From CAZFOB01 sp964520325 (GTDB taxonomy: Bacteria > Actinomycetota > JAICYB01): a stretch of 64,000 nucleotides of DNA. A program made the translations under genes and the position numbers. The stretch's first letter is position 1; every line of letters starts with the position of its first letter. Under the pieces are notes generated by a model. It had not been told where the DNA came from, did no database searches, and worked only from the letters and a program-made list of their open reading frames with translations. The stretch covers positions 42,701-106,700 of the forward strand of contig CAZFOB010000012.1 in the NCBI GenBank assembly GCA_964520325.1, in the 5' to 3' direction. Shown here piece after piece: positions 43,450 through 52,091 of this stretch.

Positions 43450-44682
43450 ATGAACAGACAGATGAGGAAGATCGCCGTTTGCATAGCGATAGCGCTTCCG
43501 GTGGCTTTCGTGGCGGTCGCCGCGACATTGCGTGCAGCGCAAGCAACTGTCGGCCTCGGAACGGCCGACAGTTTCGCCGTTCTGGCCGGCTCCATGATCA
43601 CCAACACCGGGCCGACCACTATCACCGGAGACGTTGGGCTGCACCCCGGTGGTTCGGTGACCGGATTCGATTCCGTGACGAGGAGCGGAGAGCTCCATGT
43701 CGCCGACGCCGTCGCCGCACAGGCCAAGGTCGACTTGGTGACCGCATATAACGTCGCCGCAGGAAGTGGACCCACTACGACCGTGGCTACACAGCTCGGC
43801 GGACAGAATCTGGTCGCCGGCGTTTACGGATCAGCGTCGGGCACGTTTCAGCTTACGGGACCGCTCACGCTCGACGCCGCCGGCGATCCTGACGCCGTGT
43901 TCATCTTCAAGATGGAGAGCACCCTCGTCACCGCGTCGGTCAGCACCGTGAACCTCGTCAACGGCGCCAACGCCTGCAATGTCTTCTGGCAGGTCGGCAG
44001 CTCCGCCACTCTCGGAACCGGCACGTTGTTCAAGGGGAACATCCTCGCCTTGGCGTCGATCACGCTTACCACCGGTGCACGAGTAGACGGCCGGACGCTG
44101 GCACGGAACGGCGCTGTCACGATGGATACCAACACCATCACGAGGGCCGCTTGCGCATCCACGTCTACGCCGACGACCCCGACTCCGCTGATCCCCGTCC
44201 CTGGGCTGATCCCGACGCCGACGCCAACACCTGACGCGACTCCCACCCCGACGCCCACTCCGCTGATCGCGATCCCTGGGCTGATCCCGACGCCGACGCC
44301 AACACCTGACGCGACGCCCACCCCGACGCCCACCCCGCTGATCGCGATCCCTGGGCTGATCCCGACGCCGACGCCAACACCTGACGCGACGTCCACCCCG
44401 ACGCCCACTCCGCTGATCGCGATCCCTGGGCTGGCTCCGACACCTACCCCACCTGAAGCGATCGCGACGCCAACACCGACCTCCGCACCGACCAGAACGC
44501 CTTCGGTTTCCGTTCTCGCTGTTGAAGCGACACCGTCGGAGTCGACAGCGGGAGAAGTGGCGGTCGGCGAGCAGACGTTGCCGCGCTCCGGCGGCGATAT
44601 CGGGATGCTCGTCATCCTGGGCCTCGCATTGGTCACCGGCGGCGAGACGATCCGCCGATTGGCGCGCGCGATCGGCGACTGA
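43450..44682 (+). CDS. Secreted ice-binding-domain (DUF3494) protein with Thr/Pro stalk and sortase-like tail
   Basis: 410 residues from ATG 43450. Signal peptide (KIAVCIAIALPVAFVAVAAT), then a DUF3494 ice-binding-like domain (~35-235: VLAGSMITNTGPTTITGDVG, GVYGSASGTFQLTGPLTLDA, DAVFIFKMESTL, FWQVGSSATLGTGTLFKGNI). A stalk of three 25-residue TP repeats follows (~250-335), then LPRSGG, a membrane segment (MLVILGLALVTG) and RRLAR. The tail resembles an LPxTG-type sorting signal with Ser for Thr. DUF3494 proteins bind ice or act as adhesins; here it would be displayed on the cell surface. Confidence 0.88.
   Translation: MNRQMRKIAVCIAIALPVAFVAVAATLRAAQATVGLGTADSFAVLAGSMITNTGPTTITGDVGLHPGGSVTGFDSVTRSGELHVADAVAAQAKVDLVTAYNVAAGSGPTTTVATQLGGQNLVAGVYGSASGTFQLTGPLTLDAAGDPDAVFIFKMESTLVTASVSTVNLVNGANACNVFWQVGSSATLGTGTLFKGNILALASITLTTGARVDGRTLARNGAVTMDTNTITRAACASTSTPTTPTPLIPVPGLIPTPTPTPDATPTPTPTPLIAIPGLIPTPTPTPDATPTPTPTPLIAIPGLIPTPTPTPDATSTPTPTPLIAIPGLAPTPTPPEAIATPTPTSAPTRTPSVSVLAVEATPSESTAGEVAVGEQTLPRSGGDIGMLVILGLALVTGGETIRRLARAIGD
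44203..44450 (+). repeat. 75-bp tandem repeat encoding the Thr/Pro stalk
   Basis: Units begin at 44203, 44278, 44353 and (partial) 44428, exactly 75 bases apart, each starting GGGCTGATCCCGACGCCGAC or a close variant. Each encodes 25 residues of the type GLIPTPTPTPDATPTPTPTP + LIAIP. Copy number is likely to vary between strains. Confidence 0.9.
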
Positions 44683-44729
44683 ACCTCCCGGTATAACGAC
44701 CCCTGTCTTGTGGGCCACTTTGTGACTAC

Positions 44730-45506
44730 TTGATCTCACTGCAGGCACCGGCTGGCTTCCTTGCGCTCCTCGCGGAGGCGCTCGCGCTCACGGGGGATGT
44801 AAGTGGGGCAGCCGATGCCCTCGCGCATGCACATGCTGCCCCTGAGGCCTCACCGTATCGGCAGGGTGACCGCCTTCGATCAGAAGCATGGGTCGCGGCA
44901 CTGTCGGGGGAGACGTCGCGAGGTGTTTCGTTGATGCTCGACGCCGCCGCATTCGTACGAGAAACGGAGCAGGCGGTCTACGAGGTCATGCTGCTTCACG
45001 ACGCCGCGACGCTCGGGGCCGCGGAAGCCGTCGTCGAGCGACTGCGTGTCTTGCGAGCATCGGTGGACGGCGCCTACGCCCCGGCGGCGGCGGCTCATGC
45101 CGAGGCGATGCTCGCCGCCGATGGGCCGGCGCTCGACGATGTGTCCAGGGACTTCGAAGCGATGGGAATGAACCTCGTGGCTGCAGAAGCGGCCTTCCAG
45201 GCGGTGCAGGCCTACCGCGCGAATGGCCTCATCGCTCGGGCCTCATCTTCGACTTCACGAGGCGAGCGTTTAGCCGGCCTCTGCGAGGGCGCTCGAACCC
45301 CGGCCCTCATGTCGGCGGCTCAACCGTTGTCGCTCACTTCCCGCGAGCGCGAGATCGCGACACTCGCAGCGGCTTTGTCGAACAAAGAGATCGCCGACCG
45401 GCTCGTCCTGTCGGTTCGAACGGTCGAGTGGCACCTCCAGCGGGCGTACGCGAAGCTCGGGATCGAATCACGTGACGAGCTCGCCGCGACGCTAGGACTC
45501 CGTTAG
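44730..45506 (+). pseudogene. C-terminal part of a LuxR-family regulator, 5'-truncated
   Basis: The frame gives about 190 residues of helical repeats (AEALALTGDVSGAADALAHA, EQAVYEVMLLHDAATLGAAE) and a complete LuxR helix-turn-helix (LSLTSREREIATLAAALSNKEIADRLVLSVRTVEWHL, here quoted in parts: LTSREREIATLAA, SNKEIADRL, SVRTVEWHL). MalT-type regulators are ~900 residues with an N-terminal ATPase, which is missing; the first codon available is a TTG without a clear ribosome site. It may be a remnant, or could still make a small DNA-binding protein. Confidence 0.65.
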
Positions 45507-45528
45507 GTAGTGGGTCCGAACGGTGACG

Positions 45529-46461
45529 TTATCGGTCAGGCTGGCGTGACTCGAAGAACGTTGCTGTCGCTGCGACGCCGTCCCGAAGTGACTTCTTCAA
45601 GAGGGGGCCGAGCAGCTCGGCCAGAGCTTGGTCGTCGAAGATGAGCTCACCGAGTAGCTCGTCGCTGTCGTGGGTGAGCGTGCCTTCTGCGACGCCGACG
45701 ATCGATGTGATCGCCGTCACGACGTCCGCGACAGAGATCGTCTCCCCGTGGAGGTCGAGGACGGGAGCACCAACGTTGACGGCAAGCGATGCGGCGATGA
45801 AAGCGTCGGCCACGTCGGAGGTGTACTCGAGGTCTATCACTCCGCCGAAAGGGATGTGGAAGTCCTCGCCGGCGACCGCAGCTTTGATCGCGGACGTGAC
45901 GGCCGAGGTGAGACCCTGGTCCCGGTTCGGCCCGTAGACGACACACGGACGAAGACCGACCGACGGCACGTCCCAGTCCAAGAAGTACCGGCGGGCAGTG
46001 GCTTCGTTGGCTCGCTTGAAGACGCCGTAGAGGTTGTCCGGATCGTCGCGCGAATCACGGCCGAACACAGCACCGCTGCTTGCGTACACCAGCCCGCGAA
46101 CCTGTCCGGCCGAGTGACGGACGGCCTCGAGGACGCGAACCGTGCCACCGACGTTGACGTCGGCACCACGCACCGGATCGGCGGCGACGAACGGGATCTG
46201 CAAAGCGGCCAGATGCACGACGCGCGTGATCTCGTGACGCTCGATAACGCTCGCCACCTCGCCGTCCTTCGTGAGGTCGCCGGCGACCATGGCTACTCGG
46301 GCGGCCTCATCTGACGGAAGCAGACGACTGAGTCGTTCACCGGTGGCACGAAGGTCGAAGCCGACTGCGTCGTGGCCCGACTTGACGAGGTTGTGGAGCA
46401 CCCACGACCCGATGCAGCCGTCGCTGCCCGTGACGAGGAACCGTTCGGTTGTTTCGTTCAC
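45529..46461 (-). CDS. NAD-dependent epimerase/dehydratase (extended SDR)
   Basis: 310 residues. An N-terminal Rossmann motif VTGSDGCIGSWVL (~10-22), HLAALQIPF, the catalytic Ser in YASSGAVFG, YGVFK (Tyr/Lys pair) and RPCVVYGPNRDQG are characteristic of nucleotide-sugar epimerases/dehydratases and related steroid dehydrogenases. FDLRAT after strand 2 suggests NAD. The substrate is unknown. It ends facing the LuxR remnant and starts about 100 bases from the SMP-30 gene on the same strand. Confidence 0.88.
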   Translation of the reverse strand: MNETTERFLVTGSDGCIGSWVLHNLVKSGHDAVGFDLRATGERLSRLLPSDEAARVAMVAGDLTKDGEVASVIERHEITRVVHLAALQIPFVAADPVRGADVNVGGTVRVLEAVRHSAGQVRGLVYASSGAVFGRDSRDDPDNLYGVFKRANEATARRYFLDWDVPSVGLRPCVVYGPNRDQGLTSAVTSAIKAAVAGEDFHIPFGGVIDLEYTSDVADAFIAASLAVNVGAPVLDLHGETISVADVVTAITSIVGVAEGTLTHDSDELLGELIFDDQALAELLGPLLKKSLRDGVAATATFFESRQPDR

Positions 46462-46559
46462 CGGATGATCCTCGCTGAGGATGGGGAGGTTTACCAGGAG
46501 CGCTCACACCTCGTCGGCGGACTCGCGAACTCGCGCGTCTTCTCTACCTTGACCATCGT

Positions 46560-47417
46560 TCAGACGCGAGCCGCCGGCGCCGATAGGCCCGGCACATCGG
46601 TGCGAGTGCGGAAGATCGTCCCACCGTGGTCCGGCTCCTCGGTGTTGTCGGCCGTGACGACGTAGAGGTCGCATCGGTCATCCCCGCCGAAGCACAGGCT
46701 CGTGACCGATGCGGCCGGCACGTCGATCGCGGCGTCGAGCGTGCCGTCTGGGGTGTAGCGCAGAACGCAACTGCCGCCGAAGCTCGCCGCCCACACACAG
46801 CCCGACTCGTCCACAGCCAAGCCATCCGGCGCACCGGTCGAAACGGCAGCGAAGACACGCCGGTTCGTGAAGGTCCCATCGCCATCCACGTCGTGCACGA
46901 GGATCCGGCGAGCACTGCTGTCGGAGTGGTACAGCAGCCCGCCGTCCGGCGAGAAGCCGATGCCGTTCGCCAACCCGACGTCGCCGTAAAGGATCGATGC
47001 TTGTTCTTCGGCGTCGATGCGCCACAACTCACCCGGCACGCGATCGCCTTCTGCGAACGGGTTCGATCGGATCGAACCGACGAGAACTCGGCCCAGGCTG
47101 TCGGTGAAGAGATCGTTGAAACCTGGGACATCGTCGCGCCCGAACACCACCCTCGTCTCGCCGTCCCGGACGTGGCACACGTTGCGGCCGGAGATCACCA
47201 GACCCCCGTCCGCGTGCAGCGCGATGCCCCCGACGCCGCGGCGTTTCGCAACGACGGTCGTGATCTCACCGTCGGGTCTGCGTCGATAGACACCGCCTTT
47301 GACCACGTCGCTGAAGAAGAGGTTGTTGGCCTCGTCGACGCGCGGACCCTCGATCAGTCCGTAGCCTGAAGCGAGCGTCTCGAAGGTCAGGCTGCGCACA
47401 CCGCGGCCTTGCTGCAT
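46560..47417 (-). CDS. SMP-30/gluconolactonase-family protein
   Basis: 285 residues from ATG 47417 (GTG 47399 is an alternative that avoids overlap with the preceding remnant). A six-bladed beta-propeller lactonase pattern: LIEGPRVDEANNLFFSDV (metal Glu), NDLFTDSLGRVLVGSI, ANGIGFSPDGGLLYHSDS, PDGLAVDESGCVWAASFGG and CFGGDDRCDLYVVTAD. Such enzymes hydrolyse sugar lactones or related esters with Ca2+/Zn2+. It is in the operon with TetR and LLM oxidoreductase genes. Confidence 0.9.
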   Translation of the reverse strand: MQQGRGVRSLTFETLASGYGLIEGPRVDEANNLFFSDVVKGGVYRRRPDGEITTVVAKRRGVGGIALHADGGLVISGRNVCHVRDGETRVVFGRDDVPGFNDLFTDSLGRVLVGSIRSNPFAEGDRVPGELWRIDAEEQASILYGDVGLANGIGFSPDGGLLYHSDSSARRILVHDVDGDGTFTNRRVFAAVSTGAPDGLAVDESGCVWAASFGGSCVLRYTPDGTLDAAIDVPAASVTSLCFGGDDRCDLYVVTADNTEEPDHGGTIFRTRTDVPGLSAPAARV

Positions 47418-47659
47418 AAGCCCGATCCCCGGCGCGCGTAGCGCGGCAGGTTCCGGTCGAGGCCGTTGGTGAGGTATGCGAACGACAGACCGGTGTCGGG
47501 GTCGGCGACAACGGCGACGCCCAGCGTGACGTGCTCGACCACCTCGCCGTCACGAGCCAGCGCGAATTGGCACGAGGGAAGCAGACCCTCGTCGATCTCA
47601 CGCCGGGTGCGCTCGTGCAGGGCCGTGACGGCGTCCTTCACGAGTCCGGTTGTCTTCAT
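47387..47659 (-). pseudogene. Beta-lactamase/esterase family gene collapsed by an internal in-frame deletion
   Basis: Residues 1-47 (TALHERTRREIDEGLLPSCQ, then FALARDGEVVEHVTLGV) are the N-terminus of a class C beta-lactamase-like serine hydrolase. Residues ~50-90 (ADPDTGLSFAYLTNGLDRNL, then PRYARRGSGLCSKAAVCAA) are its C-terminus. The intervening ~280 residues, including the SxxK and YxN catalytic motifs, are gone, with the frame preserved. ATG 47659 overlaps the LLM gene stop and the end overlaps SMP-30 by 31 bases, so the operon structure remains intact. Confidence 0.75.
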
Positions 47660-48837
47660 GCGTGCGTCTCGAGCGCCCGGCCACGCTGTGGACGCGGCAT
47701 GGCCTCGGGTGAGACGTCGACCTCGTCGAGCTCGATCTCACCGGCCAGGACCGCTTGCTTCCATATCTGGTGATCGCCGTCGCGGGCTGCGAACTCGGGC
47801 ATGACCTCGTTCGCGAACAGCTCGAGCGAAGAGCAGATGTCTTCGTGCGTGTTCTTCCCAGCCTGATTGAGCAGGATCACCTGATCGACGTGCGAGCCCT
47901 CGAACTTGCGCAGGCGCTTGCGGATCGTCTCCGGCGACCCGACGAGGCCGCCGGCGTGCATCTTCTTGCCGGCGTCAGTTGCGCGGAAGGCCTGGAACTC
48001 CTCCCAGAGGTTCACCTCACTCGGCCCGCCCGGCGCGTGGGTCGCGTAGAAGCGAAGGGCGAACGCGAAGAACGTCCAGCCCTCGGCCTTGATGTTGGCT
48101 TCCTCGTCGGTGTCGCAGCACATGAATCCGGACACGACGGCGAGGTTCGGGTTCGTGGCGTAGTCGGCCAGTCTCTGCTGACGCTTCGTGAAGGCGTTGT
48201 AGTAGGTGTGGACCCAGGCGTTCGCCTCGTCGGCGCTCACGAACTGGAAGCCCAGCGCGCCCATCCCCCACTGTCCGGCCGCTTCGATCGTTTCGCGCTG
48301 CGAGCACGCAACCCACAGCGGCGGGTGCGGCTTCTGGTACGGCTTGGGCAACACGTTGCGCATCGGGAAGTCGAAGAACTCGCCCTTGTACTCGACGGGT
48401 GCGTCACCGAACATCGGGATGATCGCGCGGACGGCGTCCTCCCACACCGCGCGCTTGTCGCGGAACCGGCGTCCGAAGGGATGCAGCTCGGCGGTGGTCG
48501 CGCTCTCGCCCATGCCGAACTCGACGCGCCCGTGGCTCAGGAGGTCGAGCGTCGACACACGCTCGGCGACGCGAGCGGGGTGGTTGGTCGTGAGCTGGAT
48601 GACGCCGTGACCGAGACGGATGTTCTTCGTGCGCTGGCTCGCGGCGCCCAGGAACACTTCGGGGGCCGAGGAATGCGAGTACTCCTCCAGGAAGTGGTGC
48701 TCGACTTCCCACGCGTAGTCGAAGCCGAGCTTGTCGGCGAGCTCGATCTGGTCGAGCGACTCATGGAACAACCGGTACTCGCTGTGCACGTCCCACGGTC
48801 GCGGGAGCTGGTGCTCGTAGAAGATCCCGAACTTCAT
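47656..48837 (-). CDS. LLM-class flavin-dependent oxidoreductase (bacterial luciferase-like)
   Basis: 393 residues. A TIM-barrel LLM protein: MKFGIFYEHQLPRPW, EVEHHFLEEYSHSSAPEVFL, RVSTLDLLSHGRVEFGMG, PKPYQKPHPPLWVA and AGGLVGSPETIRKRLRKF. The length and HHFLEEY motif fit flavin or F420-dependent monooxygenases. The start overlaps the TetR stop (ATGA). It is probably controlled by TetR and linked to the lactonase in degrading a lipid or terpenoid-like compound. Confidence 0.92.
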   Translation of the reverse strand: MKFGIFYEHQLPRPWDVHSEYRLFHESLDQIELADKLGFDYAWEVEHHFLEEYSHSSAPEVFLGAASQRTKNIRLGHGVIQLTTNHPARVAERVSTLDLLSHGRVEFGMGESATTAELHPFGRRFRDKRAVWEDAVRAIIPMFGDAPVEYKGEFFDFPMRNVLPKPYQKPHPPLWVACSQRETIEAAGQWGMGALGFQFVSADEANAWVHTYYNAFTKRQQRLADYATNPNLAVVSGFMCCDTDEEANIKAEGWTFFAFALRFYATHAPGGPSEVNLWEEFQAFRATDAGKKMHAGGLVGSPETIRKRLRKFEGSHVDQVILLNQAGKNTHEDICSSLELFANEVMPEFAARDGDHQIWKQAVLAGEIELDEVDVSPEAMPRPQRGRALETHA

Positions 48838-49508
48838 CTCATCGCCTCCTTCTTCGCTTTGCCCTTCCCCGGCGGGTCCGCAGCCACGAACCCGTGATCG
48901 AACATCGCCTTCACTTCACTCTTGCGTCGCGCGATCTGCTTCGGATCGAACATCGGTTGACCGATCAGCTCGTTGCCGAACCGGCCCGTCGCCAGCGGGT
49001 GGACGGTCGCTCCGATGAGCATCTGCAGTGTGTACGCCGCGCTCGCGCGCCGAAACTCGCCGATCTCCATCCCCTCGCGCAACAAGCGGACGGCGTTGGT
49101 GCCGATGCGGCGCATCGTGTCATTGGCGACCTTCCCGTCGGGCAGGCCGGACGGGAGCTCTGCGTCCTCGACGAGCACTCGCAGTAACAGGCTGGGATAG
49201 GTGGGGTGGGCGGCGAGGACGTCGATGACGGTGTCGATCCATCGCTCCAGCCGCTCGGTCGGCCGGCCCCCAAGCGCGAGCGCCCTCGTGATCTCGTCAT
49301 CGAGGTGAGTGAGGATGCGCGCCATCACGGCTGTGTAGAGCTGCGCCTTGGAAGGGAAGTGATGAAAGAGAGAGGACTTCGACAGCCCGACCCCGTCGGC
49401 GACTTCAGCGAGACCGATCCCGGCGTAGCCACGCTGGGCGAAGAGGTGCTCTCCGACGTCGAGGATGTTTTCGCGTTGGGGCTTGGGGGCTGCGGCAGTT
49501 TGCGTCAT
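48834..49508 (-). CDS. TetR-family transcriptional regulator
   Basis: 224 residues. The N-terminal DNA-binding domain (ILDVGEHLFAQRGYAGIGLA, EVADGVGLSKSSLFHHFPSK, AQLYTAVMARI) is followed by an all-helical ligand domain and a basic C-terminal tail (GKGKAKKEAMR). It is the first gene of the operon TetR - LLM - collapsed hydrolase - SMP-30 and likely binds the palindrome at 49533-49550 in front of itself and the divergent LLM gene. Confidence 0.93.
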   Translation of the reverse strand: MTQTAAAPKPQRENILDVGEHLFAQRGYAGIGLAEVADGVGLSKSSLFHHFPSKAQLYTAVMARILTHLDDEITRALALGGRPTERLERWIDTVIDVLAAHPTYPSLLLRVLVEDAELPSGLPDGKVANDTMRRIGTNAVRLLREGMEIGEFRRASAAYTLQMLIGATVHPLATGRFGNELIGQPMFDPKQIARRKSEVKAMFDHGFVAADPPGKGKAKKEAMR

Positions 49509-49532
49509 GTGTCGACCAGTCGGACGACTTTA

Positions 49533-49550
49533 CCCGACCGAACGGTCGGG
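49533..49550. promoter_or_regulatory. TetR operator
   Basis: CCCGACCG-AA-CGGTCGGG is a perfect inverted repeat in the 93-base space between the divergent TetR and LLM genes, centred on the ACCGAACGGT core typical of TetR-type sites. It could repress both directions. Confidence 0.7.
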
Positions 49551-49601
49551 CGTCAACCCAGCCGCGAGTTGCGGTCTACTGACCTTCATGAGGAATCGGG
49601 C

Positions 49602-50450
49602 ATGAAGATCGGGCTCTTCGGCATCAACGTGGGCGTCTGCGGCGATCCCGACGCGATGGTCGATGTCGCGAAGGCCGCCGAGGACGCGGGACTCGAATCG
49701 GTGTGGACGGGCGAGCACGTGGTCCTTCCCGACCCACAAGCGCCGCCGTCACCGTCCCATCCGCAGACGCCGTTCCTCGACCCCTTGATCGCGATCACCA
49801 CCATCGCCGCGCACACGACCACACTGAAGCTCGGGACCGGCATCGTGATCCTTCCGCAACGCAACCCTGTCGTGCTTGCGAAGGAGCTGACCTCGCTCGA
49901 TGTCGTCTCGAAGGGACGACTCATCTTCGGCATCGGGGCCGGTTACCTCGAACCCGAGTTCCGTGCGATCGGTGCGCCGTTCGCGGATCGAGGCGCATAC
50001 GCCGACGAAGCGATCGAAGTCCTCAAAGCCTTGTGGACGATGAACGAACCCGCGTACAACGGCACGTACTTCAGCTTCGAGGGGATCGACGCGCAGCCGC
50101 GTCCCGTGCAGAAGCCACATCCGCCGATCGTCGTCGGTGGCCACAGCCGCCGGGCCGCGCGCCGTGCCGCGAAGTACGGCGACGGCTGGTACGGATTCAT
50201 GACGAACATCGATGCGACCAAACACATGCTCGATCGGATCGAGCAGGACGTCGCAGCCGGCATGAGATCAGCGGGAGCTGGGCCACTCGAGTACTCGGTC
50301 ACGCCTCCGTACCGGATGTCGGAGGAGATCGTGGAGCAGTATGCGGAGATCGGCGTTCACCGGCTCATACCGCTCACCGGGGCGGCGACGTCCGAGGATG
50401 TGAGGGCCTTCGTGGAGGGCCTTCGCGGGTTCGCTCGGCCGGGCACTTGA
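49602..50450 (+). CDS. LLM-class, probable F420-dependent oxidoreductase
   Basis: 282 residues from ATG 49602; divergent from TetR. MKIGLFGINVGVCGDPDAMV, ESVWTGEHVVLPDP, TTLKLGTGIVILPQRNPVVLAKE, LTSLDVVSKGRLIFGIGAGY and KPHPPIVVGGHSRRAARRA are characteristic of the actinobacterial F420-dependent LLM proteins. The operator between it and TetR suggests joint induction with the second LLM gene at 47656. Confidence 0.92.
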   Translation: MKIGLFGINVGVCGDPDAMVDVAKAAEDAGLESVWTGEHVVLPDPQAPPSPSHPQTPFLDPLIAITTIAAHTTTLKLGTGIVILPQRNPVVLAKELTSLDVVSKGRLIFGIGAGYLEPEFRAIGAPFADRGAYADEAIEVLKALWTMNEPAYNGTYFSFEGIDAQPRPVQKPHPPIVVGGHSRRAARRAAKYGDGWYGFMTNIDATKHMLDRIEQDVAAGMRSAGAGPLEYSVTPPYRMSEEIVEQYAEIGVHRLIPLTGAATSEDVRAFVEGLRGFARPGT

Positions 50451-50475
50451 CGGGGCCCCGGGCTGGTACGATAGT
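50447..50475 (+). promoter_or_regulatory. Candidate rho promoter
   Basis: TTGACG (50447-50452) with GATAGT (50470-50475) 17 bases further, or TACGAT (50467) at a shorter spacing. It overlaps the end of the LLM gene and precedes a 140-base rho leader. Confidence 0.3.
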
Positions 50476-50613
50476 GAGGTAGCAAATCGCACATCGCGTC
50501 CGGACGCGGCGCCCGCAACACTCCTCCTGAAGGCTCCGCGTGGTTTTAGCAGAACGCGTCGAGTGCGTATGCACAAGAGAGAGCTCATAGCAGCAGCAGG
50601 GAAGGAAGGCTCC

Positions 50614-52056
50614 ATGTCGGAGAATCAGGGTGGATCGAATCAGGGCGGCTCGAGCAACCAGAATCGACGGTCCCGCAACAGGCGCGGCCCCCGCCGCGGC
50701 CAAAGCGGCCAAAGCGGCCAAAGCGGCCAAGGCGGCCAGGGCGGGAACAATCAGGGCAGGCCGAACCAAGGTCGTCCCAACCAGCCTCGTCCGGACAGGG
50801 GACTGCCGGAGATCGAGGACTTCGAAGCTCTGACCCAAGAGGAGCTCGTCGAGAAGGCGAAAACTGCCGGGATCACCGGCGCCAGCAGATTCGGCCGGCC
50901 GCGACTCATCACCGAGCTGATCGCGAAGCAGAACGAAGGTCTCGAACAAGCGATGGGTGTGCTCGAGGTTCGTCCCGACGGCTACGGGTTCGTGCGCACA
51001 AACGGATACCTCCCGGGCACCACCGACGTCTACGTTGCGCGTTCGCAAGTGCAGCGCCTCGGACTTCGCACGGGTGACTACCTCACCGGACTCGCGCGGC
51101 CCCCGAGAGCGGGCAAAGAGAACTATGCGGCGATGCTGCAGATCGACGACGTGAACGGCGGCAAGGCGGAAGACCTCGGCGAACGGCCGACATTCGACAA
51201 GCTCCCAACGCCTTCGCCCGACGAGCGGCTCCGGCTCGAACACGATCCACGCGAGCCGATCGGCCGCATCCTCGACCTGCTCTGCCCGATCGGCAAAGGT
51301 CAGCGCGGCATGATCGTCGCTCCGCCGAAAGCCGGCAAGACCACGATCCTTCGTCGTATCGCGCGATCGATCATCACGAACCATCCCGAGGTGAAACTCT
51401 TCGTGCTCCTTGTGGACGAACGTCCCGAAGAGGCGTACGACTGGGTCGAGACCGTCGGCGATGAAGCGAGCGTCGTTGCGTCGACGTTCGACCAGCCGCT
51501 CGCCGACCACCTGAGCGTCTCCGAGCTCCTGCTTGAACGAGCGAAGCGCCTCGTCGAAGGAGGGCAGGACGTCGTGATCCTTCTCGACTCGCTCACGCGG
51601 ATGGCGCGCACGTACAACCAGGCCCAGCCCAACTCGGGACGCATCATGAGTGGTGGTATCGACTCCGGTGCGCTCGAGCCCCCGAAGCGGTTCTTCGGTG
51701 CGGCGCGCAACATCAAGGGCAAGGGATCGCTCACGATCCTCGCGACGTGTCTCGTCGAGACCGGCTCGCGCATGGACGAGGTGATCTTCGAGGAGTTCAA
51801 GGGACGCGGGAACATGGAGGTGCGTCTCGACCGATCACTGGCCGAGAAGCGCATCTTCCCCGCGATCAACGTCGAAGGCAGCGGGACGCGGAACGAAGAG
51901 CTGATCACCCCTGCCGACGAGCTCGCGGGCATCTGGAGGCTGCGACGCGTCCTGCACTCGGTGGACGCTTCAGAAGCCATGGAGATCCTGCTCAAGAACA
52001 TGGGCGACTCGCAGAGCAACGCCGAATTCCTCGAACGCATCGCCCGCGTCGGCTAG
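50614..52056 (+). CDS. rho: Transcription termination factor Rho
   Basis: 480 residues; GGAAGGAAGG before ATG 50614 (an ATG-like frame extends to 50563 without support). An actinobacterial-type N-terminal extension rich in Gly, Gln, Asn and Arg, including a GQSGQSGQSGQGGQGG run, is followed by the Rho N-terminal domain (LTQEELVEKAKTAGI), the RNA-binding OB fold (MGVLEVRPDGYGFVRTNGYL) and the RecA-like ATPase: Walker A APPKAGKTT (~236), Walker B DVVILLDSLTRMARTYN and the R-loop region GKGSLTILATCLVETGSRMD. It is a hexameric RNA translocase that ends transcription. The sequence is intact and well conserved. Confidence 0.98.
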   Translation: MSENQGGSNQGGSSNQNRRSRNRRGPRRGQSGQSGQSGQGGQGGNNQGRPNQGRPNQPRPDRGLPEIEDFEALTQEELVEKAKTAGITGASRFGRPRLITELIAKQNEGLEQAMGVLEVRPDGYGFVRTNGYLPGTTDVYVARSQVQRLGLRTGDYLTGLARPPRAGKENYAAMLQIDDVNGGKAEDLGERPTFDKLPTPSPDERLRLEHDPREPIGRILDLLCPIGKGQRGMIVAPPKAGKTTILRRIARSIITNHPEVKLFVLLVDERPEEAYDWVETVGDEASVVASTFDQPLADHLSVSELLLERAKRLVEGGQDVVILLDSLTRMARTYNQAQPNSGRIMSGGIDSGALEPPKRFFGAARNIKGKGSLTILATCLVETGSRMDEVIFEEFKGRGNMEVRLDRSLAEKRIFPAINVEGSGTRNEELITPADELAGIWRLRRVLHSVDASEAMEILLKNMGDSQSNAEFLERIARVG

Positions 52057-52058
52057 GA

Positions 52059-52074
52059 CGGTTTCGCGGAACCG
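52059..52074. repeat. Palindromic repeat, imperfect copy (rho 3' end)
   Basis: CGGTTTCGCGGAACCG, one mismatch from the core CGGTTCCGCGGAACCG found three more times to 57220. It starts 2 bases after the rho stop and is followed by CGTTTCG, so it may double as the rho terminator. Confidence 0.5.
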
Positions 52075-52091
52075 CGTTTCGTAACGGTGGC

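Noticed and set aside
50701..50745. Short CAAAGCGGC repeats at the start of rho considered as a regulatory repeat
   Set aside because: They encode the Gly/Gln/Ser-rich N-terminal extension common in actinobacterial Rho and need no other explanation.
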